Of a stretch of 64,000 nt of DNA, positions 25,402-34,584 are shown piece after piece (the first letter of the stretch is position 1; each line of letters starts with the position of its first letter). The stretch lies in the NCBI GenBank assembly GCA_946480695.1, contig CAMLKG010000024.1:1-64000 (forward strand), read 5' to 3'. The stretch is from an uncultured Cellvibrio sp. (GTDB lineage: Bacteria; Pseudomonadota; Gammaproteobacteria; Pseudomonadales; Cellvibrionaceae). The notes beneath the pieces are model-generated. The model saw only the letters and a list, made by a program, of their open reading frames with translations. It was not told where the DNA came from and ran no database searches. Made by a program: the position numbers and the translations under genes.

Positions 25402-26533
25402 ATTGGGCTTAATTATTAATCCTTATGCAGGGTTGGGCGGCAGTGTCGGTTTAAAAGGTTCCGATGGTGAAGTTATTCGCACAGAAGCATTAGCGCGTGG
25501 TGCGGAGATGCGTGCGCCGCAACGCATGGCCCGCGCGCTTCAACTGCTGTTGGGGTTCCGGGCACACATTGAAATCATATGTTTTGCCGGGGAGATGGGT
25601 GAAGATACGGCCCGTGCTTTAGGATTTACCACTCGAATTGTAGGTGCTGCCGGCCATCAGCCAAGTGAAGCCTCGGACACTTGCGCCGCCGCCCGGGCAT
25701 TAATGGATGAATCGGTAGATTTAATTTTATTCGCTGGTGGTGATGGAACCGCACGCTTGATTGCCGATGTAGTAGGCACCAGGCAACCTGTGCTTGGCGT
25801 ACCATCGGGAGTAAAAATGCATTCCGGCGTTTATGCGATTTCACCGGAAGCGGCGGGCGAAATCATTAAACAATTATTAACCGGCCAACTGGTGAGTATT
25901 GCAGAGCGCGATGTAAAGGATATTGATGAAGATGCTTTCCGCAGTGGCCAGGTGCGCGCACGTTTTTACGGTACGTTACTCGTACCGGAAGATTCGCAAT
26001 TCCTGCAACAGGTAAAAAATGCTGGTACGGAACGCGATGAACTTGCGCAGCTGGATGTTGCCCAGGAAATGATTCAGCAACTCCGGCCAGATACCTTATA
26101 CCTTGTTGGGCCTGGCTCGACTACACACATGTTTTTGCAAGAGCTGGGATTGGATGGCAGCTTATTGGGTGTGGACATATTGCTTAACAATCAGTTAATT
26201 GCGGTGGATGTAACAGCTTCGCAAATCATCTCCCAACTTAATCAATTTAATGGCCCCGCAAAAATAATTGTCACTGCAATTGGTGGGCAGGGCCATATTC
26301 TGGGTCGGGGTAACCAACAATTTACACCCGCGATTATTAAACACGTGGGCATTGAAAATATTATCGTCATCGCCGCGCGCGGAAAAATTCTTGCGCTAAA
26401 CGGGCGCCCTTTGCTGGTGGATACTAATGATCCGGCGCTTGATCAATCATTTTCCGGGTATATGCGGGTTATTACCGGGTATAACGAATCGATTATGTAC
26501 CCGGTAGGGTATGGGGTTGCGGATACCCACTGA
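25394..26533 (+). CDS. ATP-NAD kinase family protein
   Basis: A 379-residue protein of the NAD kinase/AcoX-like superfamily. The diagnostic GGDGTARLIADVV (about residues 116-128) is the GGDGT motif for nucleotide binding, and LGVPSGVKMHSGVYAISP follows. It is longer than a true NAD kinase (about 290-300) and has a second domain with DTLYLVGPGSTTHMF. Substrate is not known. It begins with a GTG that overlaps the pdxB stop by 8 bp and is followed by a methyltransferase gene (TGATG overlap), so the three are one operon. Confidence 0.8.
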   Translation: MFKLGLIINPYAGLGGSVGLKGSDGEVIRTEALARGAEMRAPQRMARALQLLLGFRAHIEIICFAGEMGEDTARALGFTTRIVGAAGHQPSEASDTCAAARALMDESVDLILFAGGDGTARLIADVVGTRQPVLGVPSGVKMHSGVYAISPEAAGEIIKQLLTGQLVSIAERDVKDIDEDAFRSGQVRARFYGTLLVPEDSQFLQQVKNAGTERDELAQLDVAQEMIQQLRPDTLYLVGPGSTTHMFLQELGLDGSLLGVDILLNNQLIAVDVTASQIISQLNQFNGPAKIIVTAIGGQGHILGRGNQQFTPAIIKHVGIENIIVIAARGKILALNGRPLLVDTNDPALDQSFSGYMRVITGYNESIMYPVGYGVADTH

Positions 26534-27456
26534 TGAAACAGATCACTAACGGTATGGCTGCGCTTGCGGAAAAAATTCGCACAGCAGAACTTATTGATAG
26601 CTACCGAATTTTTCACGGACGTGGGCGAACTTATCCCGGATTGGAATTTATAACTGTGGATTTCTTCCAGCCGGTAATCCTGGTTACTTTATTTGCGGAG
26701 CCGCCGCAAAATTGGCTGGAAGAATTGCTCTCAGCTGCACATCCGCTGCTCGAGAAACCAGATACGGCTTGCTTGGTACAACATCGTTATCTGGCTGGCG
26801 CACCCAGCGAACTGGTTTGGGGTGAATTGCCTGACGAAGTTTACGCACAACGCAAAAAATTAAAATTCCTGCTCCACCTCGCTCAACAGCAAAATGCCGG
26901 TTTTTTCCTGGATATGGAGCCGGGGCGGCAATGGCTGGAGCAGCACGCGGCGGGCAAGAAGATCCTAAATCTATTCGCCTATAGTTGCGCGTTTTCCGTG
27001 GTTGCAGTGGCGGCGAATGCAGAAAAGGTTGTTAATGTGGATATGAGCAGCGCCGCCTTGAATTTAGGGCGCACTAATCACCTGCTAAACGGATTGGATA
27101 AAAGCCGCAGTGAGTTCCTTGCTGAAAACATTCTGAAATCATGGGGACGGATTAAAAAGCGTGGCCCATATGACCTGGTTGTTATTGACCCGCCGTCTTA
27201 CCAAAAAGGTAGTTTCGTAGCGGAAAAGGATTATGCCAAGGTTATTCGCCGATTACCGGAGCTAATGCCGTCAGGGGGGCTTGTGCTTGCATGTTTAAAT
27301 GCGCCCGAATTGGATATTGACTTTTTAAAGCAACAATTTGCCGACCACTGCGATTCTGCAGAATTTGTAGAGCGTTTACCGCCACATAACGATTTCCCCG
27401 ATGTGGATCCCGCGCAACAATTGAAATTATTAATTTATCGTTTGCGGGGGATGTGA
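26533..27456 (+). CDS. class I SAM-dependent methyltransferase (RlmK-like)
   Basis: A 307-residue Rossmann methyltransferase. FFLDMEPGRQWLEQHAAGKKILNLFAYSCAFSVVA contains motif I, and VVIDPPSYQKGSF is the catalytic DPPSY motif typical of the RlmI/RlmK/RlmL group of rRNA m5C/m7G enzymes. There is no PUA or THUMP domain. The substrate is not assigned; by motif it is a nucleic-acid base methyltransferase. The ATG uses the last base of the preceding TGA. Confidence 0.82.
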   Translation: MKQITNGMAALAEKIRTAELIDSYRIFHGRGRTYPGLEFITVDFFQPVILVTLFAEPPQNWLEELLSAAHPLLEKPDTACLVQHRYLAGAPSELVWGELPDEVYAQRKKLKFLLHLAQQQNAGFFLDMEPGRQWLEQHAAGKKILNLFAYSCAFSVVAVAANAEKVVNVDMSSAALNLGRTNHLLNGLDKSRSEFLAENILKSWGRIKKRGPYDLVVIDPPSYQKGSFVAEKDYAKVIRRLPELMPSGGLVLACLNAPELDIDFLKQQFADHCDSAEFVERLPPHNDFPDVDPAQQLKLLIYRLRGM

Positions 27457-27460
27457 AGCG

Positions 27461-27496
27461 GGTATAAAAAACCAGCATTCGCTGGTTTTTTATACC
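27461..27496. terminator. strong bidirectional terminator
   Basis: GGTATAAAAAACCAGC (27461-27476) is a perfect 16-bp complement of the bases at 27481-27496 around the loop ATTC. A and T runs flank the GC core, so both the plus-strand methyltransferase operon and the minus-strand alaA gene can be ended here. Confidence 0.92.
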
Positions 27497-27503
27497 AACA
27501 AAA

Positions 27504-28718
27504 TTATTGCGAGTAACGTGACAGGAAGCTGCCGAAGCGTTGGATAGCTTTGGTCAAATCATCCTCGCGTGGCAAAAACACAATACGGAAGTGATCGCGG
27601 TTGGGCCAGTTAAATGCGGTGCCTTGTACCAGCAATACTTTTTCCTGTAGCAAAAAATCCAAAATCATTTGTTGGTCATCTTTTATTTTGTACATGTTCA
27701 GATCCAGTTTGGGGAACAGGTACAAAGCGCCTTTCGGTTTTATGCAGGATAAGCCGGGGATTTCTGAAATTGCTTTCATGGCGGTATCGCGTTGGTCGCG
27801 CAGGCGCCCGCCAGGGATAATCAATTCATTAATACTTTGGTAGCCTCCCAATGCGGTTTGCACAGCGTACATGGCGGGCACGTTGGCGCATAGGCGCATG
27901 GAAGACAGCATTTCCAAACCTTCAATATAACTGCGCGCGCGATGCTTGGCTCCGCTGATGACCATCCAGCCGGAACGGAAACCCGCCAAGCGGTAGGCTT
28001 TGGAGAGCCCATTAAAACTTACGCAAAGTACATCCTGTGCGAGGCGGCCCAGGGGAATAAATTCCGCATCGTCGTAAAGGATCTTGCTGTAAATTTCATC
28101 CGCGAAAATAATCAGGTTATGGCGGCGGGCCAGTTCCACAATCGCCTCCAGCATTTCCTTGCTGTACACCGCACCGGTTGGGTTATTTGGATTAATAACG
28201 ACAATGCCACGGGTCTTATCGGTAATTTTGCTCTCGATATCGGCCAGGTCCGGGAACCAATCGGATTGTTCATCGCACAAATAATGACGGGCTTTGCCGC
28301 CAGCAAGATTGACCGCGGCTGTCCACAATGGGTAATCGGGCGCCGGGACCAGAACTTCATCACCATTGTTCAATAGTGCCTGCATCGCCATAACAATGAG
28401 TTCGCTGGCCCCGTTGCCCAGAATGATATCTTCGATTTCAACCCCAGGAATATCCAGGCGCTGGCATTCATGCATGATCGCTTTGCGCGCTGCAAACAAA
28501 CCCTTCGAGGCGGTGTAACCCTCCGCATCCGCGAGGTTATGGATAACATCCTGGATGATTTCATCCGGCGCCGAAAAGCCGAATGGGGCAGGGTTGCCGA
28601 TATTTAATTTCAGGATGCGATGGCCTTCTTCTTCGAGGCGGTTAGCGTGCTCCAATACCGGGCCGCGAATGTCGTAGCAAACTCCATTGAGTTTGTCGGA
28701 TTTCTTAATCGGGTTCAT
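27504..28718 (-). CDS. alaA: alanine aminotransferase AlaA
   Basis: PLP-dependent class I aminotransferase that makes alanine from pyruvate and glutamate. It matches E. coli AlaA along its length: KSDKLNGVCYDIRGPVLEHA, LKLNIGNPAPFGF, VLVPAPDYPLWTAAVNLAGG, VINPNNPTGAVYSKE. The Schiff-base lysine is in FNGLSKAYRLAGFRSGWMV. The ATG at 28718 gives 404 residues and the expected MNPIKKS N-terminus. A GTG at 28769 would add 17 unmatched residues. Divergent from msrB. Confidence 0.94.
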   Translation of the reverse strand: MNPIKKSDKLNGVCYDIRGPVLEHANRLEEEGHRILKLNIGNPAPFGFSAPDEIIQDVIHNLADAEGYTASKGLFAARKAIMHECQRLDIPGVEIEDIILGNGASELIVMAMQALLNNGDEVLVPAPDYPLWTAAVNLAGGKARHYLCDEQSDWFPDLADIESKITDKTRGIVVINPNNPTGAVYSKEMLEAIVELARRHNLIIFADEIYSKILYDDAEFIPLGRLAQDVLCVSFNGLSKAYRLAGFRSGWMVISGAKHRARSYIEGLEMLSSMRLCANVPAMYAVQTALGGYQSINELIIPGGRLRDQRDTAMKAISEIPGLSCIKPKGALYLFPKLDLNMYKIKDDQQMILDFLLQEKVLLVQGTAFNWPNRDHFRIVFLPREDDLTKAIQRFGSFLSRYSQ

Positions 28719-28813
28719 TTGCAGTAAGATGCCTTGATTCGGTAACGCGTGATTGCGGTTGAAAAACACTCGAATAATCGACCTTAACTAGTTGATCTGT
28801 CAAGGAAATCCTT

Positions 28814-29209
28814 ATGGCTGCCAACGAAAAATTTAACGACAACCACTGGCGCGGGATTTTAACGCCCGAGCAGTACCGTATTTGCCGTGAAAAAGGCACC
28901 GAGCGCCCATTTACCGGTGAGTACTGGCAAGAATTCCGCCCGGGAGAGTACCGCTGCCGATGCTGCGGTGAATTGTTATTTCAAGGCGATACCAAGTTTG
29001 ATGCAGGTTGCGGCTGGCCCAGCTTTTACGCCCCGGCGACCAGGGCGGCGATCAATGAGCAATTGGATACCAGCCACGGTATGTATCGCACAGAAGTTTT
29101 ATGCAGTAATTGCGGTTGTCATTTGGGACATGTATTTACCGATGGACCGGCCCCTACGGGGCTTCGCTATTGCATTAATTCCGCTTCTATCAAGTTTGAT
29201 GAAAAATAA
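28814..29209 (+). CDS. msrB: peptide-methionine (R)-S-oxide reductase MsrB
   Basis: MsrB of 131 residues that repairs the R-epimer of methionine sulfoxide in proteins. Two C-x2-C zinc sites are visible ([11 protein letters not shown] and [14 protein letters not shown]). GWPSFYAP lies between, and the catalytic cysteine is in [11 protein letters not shown]. The last ~14 bp of the gene lie within a 22-bp tandem duplication (29196-29239). Confidence 0.94.
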   Translation: MAANEKFNDNHWRGILTPEQYRICREKGTERPFTGEYWQEFRPGEYRCRCCGELLFQGDTKFDAGCGWPSFYAPATRAAINEQLDTSHGMYRTEVLCSNCGCHLGHVFTDGPAPTGLRYCINSASIKFDEK

Positions 29210-29239
29210 ACATTTCCTTGATGAAAAATAAACATTTCC
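29196..29239 (+). repeat. perfect 22-bp tandem duplication across the msrB stop
   Basis: The 22 bases at 29196-29217 (ending TAAACATTTCC, including the msrB TAA) are repeated exactly at 29218-29239. The second copy carries the same last codons and stop in the same spacing, and sits directly before the terminator hairpin. Confidence 0.97.
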
Positions 29240-29266
29240 CCGGGCTCGCTTGCCCGGTTTGTTTTT
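29240..29266 (+). terminator. msrB terminator
   Basis: CCGGGC (29240-29245), loop TCGCTT, GCCCGG (29252-29257), then TTTGTTTTT. Classic intrinsic terminator shape. Confidence 0.88.
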
Positions 29267-29459
29267 AACATATTTACACAATTGATCTGATGCGTTTGAT
29301 TTTGTAAACAAGTGTTAAATTTCCTGTTCTGTATCGACGAAACCTTATCCTTACGCGCATCCACTGCGTAATTTTTTGTCCAAAACCAATATCATTTCTA
29401 TGATCGGCATGGTTAAAAATAACAACGTGCCGTTATGCACAATGCTTCGGGAGACATAT

Positions 29460-30590
29460 ATGAAACTTTTACCGCGTCCAGGGCCTTGCGGTATTTTTTT
29501 ACGCGCGCTTTGTGTTACTGCCGTCCTGTCGCCGGGATACGCGGCTGTAGCCCAAGCGCCGACAGATAAATCAGTTGAAGTAATTGTGCAGCCCGCCAGT
29601 ATTAAAAGCCTGACAACCACCATCGAGGCTTTGGGCACTTTGCGTGCGAATGAATCTATTTCACTGACCTCAAATGAAACAAAAAAAATTACTCGCATAA
29701 ATTTCGAAGATGGAGAGCGTGTTGCCAAAGGCCAGGTGTTGGTGGAAATGACCAGCCGTGAAGAGTCGGCATTATTGGAAGAAGCGCGCTTCAATGCAGA
29801 CGAAGCAAAAAAACAATTGGATCGTGTCCAGGCGTTGGCCAAACGTGGTGCCGCATCCCAGTCACTGCTGGATCAGCGTATCCGCGAATACGAAGCCGCG
29901 CGTGCGCGTTACAACGCCACCGAATCGCGATTAAAGGATTTGATCTTGCTCGCACCTTTTTCCGGTGTGATCGGTTTGCGTGAAGTCAGTGTCGGTGCCC
30001 TTGTTTCCCCCGGCGATCAAATAACCACTTTAAATGATGATTCAAAAATGAAACTGGATTTCACTATACCCGGTGTTTACCTGCGCAGTTTGTCGGTGGG
30101 TTTGCCAATTGTTGCAAAAAGCCGCGACCTTGGTGATAGCGTGTTTCAGGGTGAGGTTTACAGTATCGATAACCAGATAGATGAAGTGACTCGCGCGATA
30201 AAAGTCCGCGCATTACTGGATAATAAAAACCATGAATTGAAACAAGGTATGCTGATGCAAGTGGATTTAAAAGCCGGTGCCCGTGATGCGATCCTTATTT
30301 CCGAAGCAGCATTGGTACCTTTGGGCAGTAATAACTTTGTATTTCTATTGAAACAAGATCAGGAGGGATTTGTTGTAGAGCGCACACAAATACGCATAGG
30401 TGAACGCCTTGCTGGTGCGGTGGAAGTAAAAAGTGGATTGACCGTCGGCGATAAAGTGGTTACCCATGGATTGCAAAAAATCCGCGCAGGGCAACGCGTA
30501 AGAATTCTTGCTGAGGAAGAACCGGTTGCAGAGCATATTGGCGAAGCGACGCATTTGTCTGACCTGCTGCCCAAGCAAAAAAAGAAATAA
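29460..30590 (+). CDS. RND efflux periplasmic adaptor (first set)
   Basis: Membrane-fusion protein of 376 residues. A signal peptide (LRALCVTAVLSPGYAAVAQA) is followed by a lipoyl-like half-motif, a helical hairpin (EEARFNADEAKKQLDRVQALAKRGAASQSLLDQRIREYE), and the second lipoyl half (LILLAPFSGVIGLREVSVGALVSPGDQITTL). The beta-barrel domain lies after that. The ATG at 29460 has GGGAG just upstream; a longer frame adds residues ahead of the signal. It probably joins the RND permease 12 bp downstream to an outer-membrane channel encoded elsewhere. Confidence 0.9.
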   Translation: MKLLPRPGPCGIFLRALCVTAVLSPGYAAVAQAPTDKSVEVIVQPASIKSLTTTIEALGTLRANESISLTSNETKKITRINFEDGERVAKGQVLVEMTSREESALLEEARFNADEAKKQLDRVQALAKRGAASQSLLDQRIREYEAARARYNATESRLKDLILLAPFSGVIGLREVSVGALVSPGDQITTLNDDSKMKLDFTIPGVYLRSLSVGLPIVAKSRDLGDSVFQGEVYSIDNQIDEVTRAIKVRALLDNKNHELKQGMLMQVDLKAGARDAILISEAALVPLGSNNFVFLLKQDQEGFVVERTQIRIGERLAGAVEVKSGLTVGDKVVTHGLQKIRAGQRVRILAEEEPVAEHIGEATHLSDLLPKQKKK

Positions 30591-30602
30591 GGGCAGGGTG
30601 TT

Positions 30603-33600
30603 ATGAAGTTATCCGATATTTCCATCAAGCGACCGGTATTTGCCTCGGTGATTTCCTTGTTATTGATTGCGTTTGGCCTTGTCGCTTTTGACCGATTAAC
30701 CTTGCGTGAATATCCCAATATTGATCCACCTGTAGTGTCCATTCGCACCAATTATCCCGGTGCCGCGGCGAGCATTGTCGAAACCCGGATTACCAAAGTC
30801 ATTGAAGACCGGATTTCCGGCGTGGAAGGAATCCGCTTTATCGAGTCGTCTGCGGAAAACGGCGTTTCCAATATTGTTGTGCAATTTGATACCGGTCATG
30901 ACATGGATTCCGCCGCGAATGATATCCGTGACCGTGTTAACGGTGTGCTGGATAATTTGCCCGACGAAGCTGATCCACCGGAAGTGCAAAAAGTCAGTTC
31001 TGATGAAGACGTTATTCTTTGGTTTAATTTAACCGGGGAAAATATGACCATCCCTGAGTTAACGGATTATGCCCAACGGTATTTGGTTGATCGTTTCTCG
31101 GTGATTGATGGTGTGGCAAGGGTGCGTATTGGCGGTGAACAACGGTATGCCATGCGGGTTTGGTTGGACCGGCGTGAACTCGCCGCGCGCAACTTGACGG
31201 TAAATGACGTTGAAACTGCATTGCGTGCTGAAAATGTTGAATTACCTGCGGGAAGTATTGAATCCCTCGAACGTCAATTCACCGTGCGTATGGCAAGAAC
31301 TTATCGCACCGTAGACCAATTTAATCAGTTGGTGGTAAGCCGTGGGCCGGACGGCCATTTAATTCGCCTGGGAGATATTGCGAAGGTCGAACGGGGAACG
31401 GAAGAGGATCGCAATTTATTTCGCGGCAACGGAATTACCCAGGTGGGTATAGGCATCGTAAAGCAATCAACCGCCAATACGATTGATGTTGCCCGTGGTT
31501 CCAAAGCCGAGCGCGATAAAATTAATGAAATCCTGCCAAAAGGGATGAAACTGGAAGACAGTTTTGATAGTTCCGTTTTTGTTGAGCGCGCGATCCATGA
31601 GGTCTATATCACCCTCTCCATAGCCATAGTCCTGGTGGTGCTGGTTATTTATTTCTTCCTCGGCAGTGTGCGTGCCATGTTGGTACCTGCGGTGGCCGTG
31701 CCCGTTTCCATTATCGCAACTTTTACGGTGCTGGCAGCGATGGATTTTTCGGTAAATATGTTGACGTTGCTGGCTCTGGTATTAGCAATTGGTCTAGTGG
31801 TGGATGATGCGATTGTGGTGCTGGAAAATATTATGCGCCACATGGAAGAGAAAGGAAAAAAACCATTATTAGCGGCTTATGACGGTACGCGGGAAGTTGG
31901 TTTTGCGGTAATTGCTACTACGTTGGTATTGATTGCGATTTTTGTTCCTATCGTATTTTTAAAAGGAGATATTGGACGGTTATTCTCCGAGTTTGCAATC
32001 ACCATGGCAGCTGCTGTAGGTTTCTCGGCCCTCATTGCTTTGACGCTATCGCCGATGCTGGCATCCAAGGTATTGGTAAAAAGTAATGACCGGAATAAAT
32101 TCCTGGATAAAATAAACCATGGAATGGGACGCTTGCGCCTTCGTTATAAGCGGGGTATCCGTTGGTGTTTGGGGCGGGTCAACACATTAATTATTTTATT
32201 TGTGGTTTTGTTATCGGGTACTTTTTTCCTCGCACAACAAATTCCCTCTGAATATGCTCCGCCGGAAGACCGTGGTAATTTTATGGTTATGGTCAATGGA
32301 CCTGAAGGTGCCAGCTACGCCTACATGGAAGAATACATGACCGAAATTGAAAATCGCCTTATGAAATATGTCCATGATGAGGAAATTACGCGCATGATGG
32401 TTCGTGCTCCACGTTCATTTGGCACAACGGAAAGTTTTAATAGCGGCATGGTAATTGTAGTGATGAATGACTGGAGCCTGCGTCGCAACTCGTTTGAAGT
32501 AATGGATGATATTCGCAGTGATTTAAAAGATTTGCCCGGTGTGACGACCGCCGTTGTGATGCGTCAGGGGTTCGGTTCCCAAGCGCAAAAGCCCGTGCAA
32601 TTTGTATTGGGTGGAGGCACTTATGAAGAGCTTGCCGAGTGGCGGGATATACTCCTGGCAAAATTGGAGCAAAATAATCCCGGACTGATTGGGATTGATT
32701 GGGATTACAAGGAAACCAAACCGCAAGTTGAAGTAATGATTGATACCAATCGTGCGGCGGACCTGGGTGTTAGTGTGAATAATATTGGACGTACACTCGA
32801 AGCGATGTTGGGTTCGCGCCGCGCTACAACCTATATTGATGATGGCGAGGAATACGACATTATCCTGCAAGGTGAACGCGATGAGCAACGTACCACCACC
32901 AGTCTGCAAAATATGTATGTGCGTTCCGCGCGCAGTGGGGAGTTAATACCGCTTTCCAACCTTGTTAGCTTAAAAGAGATCGCCGACGCGAGCCGTTTGA
33001 ATCGCTACAACCGAATGCGTTCCCTCACCATAGAGGCCAACCTTGCCGATGGCCTTGCGTTAGGTGAAGCCTTGGATCATATGAACGGATTGGTACGTGA
33101 ACATTTACCGGGAACGGCGGTGGTTGATTACAAAGGTTTGTCGCGGGATTTCCAAACCGCAGGTGGCTCGGTAATGTTCATTTTCCTGCTAGGGATTTTG
33201 ATTACATTTTTAGTATTGGCTGCGCAATTTGAAAGTTATATCCACCCATTTGTGATTATGTTGACTGTGCCACTGGCTATGTTGGGCGGTATGGTCGGCC
33301 TCTATGTTACCGGCAGCAGTTTCAATTTATATTCGCAAATCGGATTAATTATGTTAATTGGGTTGGCTGCAAAAAATGGCATTTTGATTGTTGAATTTGC
33401 CAATCAATTGCGTGATCGCGGTGTGGAATTTACCGAAGCATTGTTAGAGGCATCTTCAGCAAGGCTGCGTCCGATTTTGATGACAAGCCTTACTGCTGTC
33501 GCCGGTGCAATTCCATTGGTGGTATCGTCCGGCGCTGGCTCGGAAACCCGCTTTGTTATTGGCATAGTTGTTATTTCGGGTGTACTAGTGGCGACGGTTT

Positions 33601-33719
33601 TAACATTATTCATGGTGCCGGTTGCTTACAGTTTGCTGGCCCGTAAGACTGGGTCGCCAGGCGATGTAGAGCGCAACCTGATACAGCAACAAGCCCAGTA
33701 TTCAGGAGAAGAAGATTAG
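30603..33719 (+). CDS. RND efflux permease, HAE1 type (first set)
   Basis: A 1038-residue inner-membrane proton-driven pump, the usual length. It begins MKLSDISIKRPVFASVISLL. The proton-relay pair is in GLVVDDAIVVLENI in TM4, and the second half has GLAAKNGILIVEFANQL. Periplasmic loops follow TM1 and TM7. The DNA shows no local regulator or outer-membrane channel gene. Substrates cannot be told from sequence. Confidence 0.94.
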   Translation: MKLSDISIKRPVFASVISLLLIAFGLVAFDRLTLREYPNIDPPVVSIRTNYPGAAASIVETRITKVIEDRISGVEGIRFIESSAENGVSNIVVQFDTGHDMDSAANDIRDRVNGVLDNLPDEADPPEVQKVSSDEDVILWFNLTGENMTIPELTDYAQRYLVDRFSVIDGVARVRIGGEQRYAMRVWLDRRELAARNLTVNDVETALRAENVELPAGSIESLERQFTVRMARTYRTVDQFNQLVVSRGPDGHLIRLGDIAKVERGTEEDRNLFRGNGITQVGIGIVKQSTANTIDVARGSKAERDKINEILPKGMKLEDSFDSSVFVERAIHEVYITLSIAIVLVVLVIYFFLGSVRAMLVPAVAVPVSIIATFTVLAAMDFSVNMLTLLALVLAIGLVVDDAIVVLENIMRHMEEKGKKPLLAAYDGTREVGFAVIATTLVLIAIFVPIVFLKGDIGRLFSEFAITMAAAVGFSALIALTLSPMLASKVLVKSNDRNKFLDKINHGMGRLRLRYKRGIRWCLGRVNTLIILFVVLLSGTFFLAQQIPSEYAPPEDRGNFMVMVNGPEGASYAYMEEYMTEIENRLMKYVHDEEITRMMVRAPRSFGTTESFNSGMVIVVMNDWSLRRNSFEVMDDIRSDLKDLPGVTTAVVMRQGFGSQAQKPVQFVLGGGTYEELAEWRDILLAKLEQNNPGLIGIDWDYKETKPQVEVMIDTNRAADLGVSVNNIGRTLEAMLGSRRATTYIDDGEEYDIILQGERDEQRTTTSLQNMYVRSARSGELIPLSNLVSLKEIADASRLNRYNRMRSLTIEANLADGLALGEALDHMNGLVREHLPGTAVVDYKGLSRDFQTAGGSVMFIFLLGILITFLVLAAQFESYIHPFVIMLTVPLAMLGGMVGLYVTGSSFNLYSQIGLIMLIGLAAKNGILIVEFANQLRDRGVEFTEALLEASSARLRPILMTSLTAVAGAIPLVVSSGAGSETRFVIGIVVISGVLVATVLTLFMVPVAYSLLARKTGSPGDVERNLIQQQAQYSGEED

Positions 33720-33724
33720 TCTTG

Positions 33725-33753
33725 TTTAAGCCAGTGAAATCCACTGGCTTAAA
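33725..33753 (+). terminator. terminator after first RND operon
   Basis: TTTAAGCCAGTG (33725-33736) pairs with CACTGGCTTAAA (33742-33753) over a 5-base loop. A short T run follows. Confidence 0.75.
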
Positions 33754-33844
33754 TTTCCATAATAATGGTAGCAGTCGGCAGGGCATAATATTTCTGTGGC
33801 CATTTATAAGATAGGATGCGGTTGTTAAACACCGGTGAATGTTT

Positions 33845-34522
33845 ATGAAAAATTACCTGTTATTGTTCTGCTTTGGTCTGTCAGCGTGTCATCCTGTAAT
33901 GATAGATGATGCCACCACCGAAACATGGTTAATAAATTCTTTCCATAATATCGGCGGTGCCGCGGTTAGCGTACAGGGAAACCCGCGTATAGTGGGTTCT
34001 TCCCAGGGCAAAACGGTTCGTTTTGATGGCGAAGGAGACAGGTTGTTGGTAGATAAAAATCCATTGGCCAATACCCATGAATTTACAATTGAAATTATTT
34101 TTAATCCCGCAGCGGCCTTTCCCGCAAATGCGGAGCCGCGGTTTTTCCATATCGAAGCGGCGGATAATCCCAGTCGCCGCGTCACCATCGAACTGCGGTT
34201 GAATAATAAAAACCAATGGTACCTGGACGCTTATATAAAGTCAGAGCAGTCTCAACTTACATTAACTGATCCGAACAAAGTTCATCCTGTTAATCAATGG
34301 GCCCACGCTGCGATTACCTACAAAGATCGTGAATTTATTTCCTATGTCAATGGCAAAAAAGAATTAACGGGCCAGGTGGATTTTTTACCGATAGCACCGA
34401 CAGCGAAAACATCCATTGGTGCGCGTATGAATCAAGTGCATTGGTATAAGGGGGATATCGCAAAAGTGCGCATTAGTCATCAAGCACTGGAACCTGCCCG
34501 GTTTTTAGCGATAACAAACTAG
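33845..34522 (+). CDS. LamG-like lipoprotein
   Basis: A 225-residue lipoprotein with a typical signal and lipobox (LLLFCFGLSAC, residues ~5-15). The mature part is one concanavalin A-like/LamG-type domain (VRFDGEGDRLLVDKN, FTIEIIFNPAA, HAAITYKDREFISYVNGKKEL, KVRISHQALEPARFLAI). Such domains usually bind carbohydrate or proteins at the cell surface. I start at the ATG at 33845, with GGTGA 6 bp upstream; 33839 is possible. The gene stands alone between two terminators. Substrate unknown. Confidence 0.78.
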   Translation: MKNYLLLFCFGLSACHPVMIDDATTETWLINSFHNIGGAAVSVQGNPRIVGSSQGKTVRFDGEGDRLLVDKNPLANTHEFTIEIIFNPAAAFPANAEPRFFHIEAADNPSRRVTIELRLNNKNQWYLDAYIKSEQSQLTLTDPNKVHPVNQWAHAAITYKDREFISYVNGKKELTGQVDFLPIAPTAKTSIGARMNQVHWYKGDIAKVRISHQALEPARFLAITN

Positions 34523-34541
34523 GGATAGGGGAGGGAAATAC

Positions 34542-34575
34542 GGCAATTGCAGTTCTATGTCTCACTGCAATTGCC
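34542..34575. terminator. hairpin between convergent lipoprotein gene and proS
   Basis: GGCAATTGCAGT (34542-34553) pairs with ACTGCAATTGCC (34564-34575) around a 10-base loop. No long T run on either strand. Confidence 0.7.
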
Positions 34576-34584
34576 TGTAAATAA

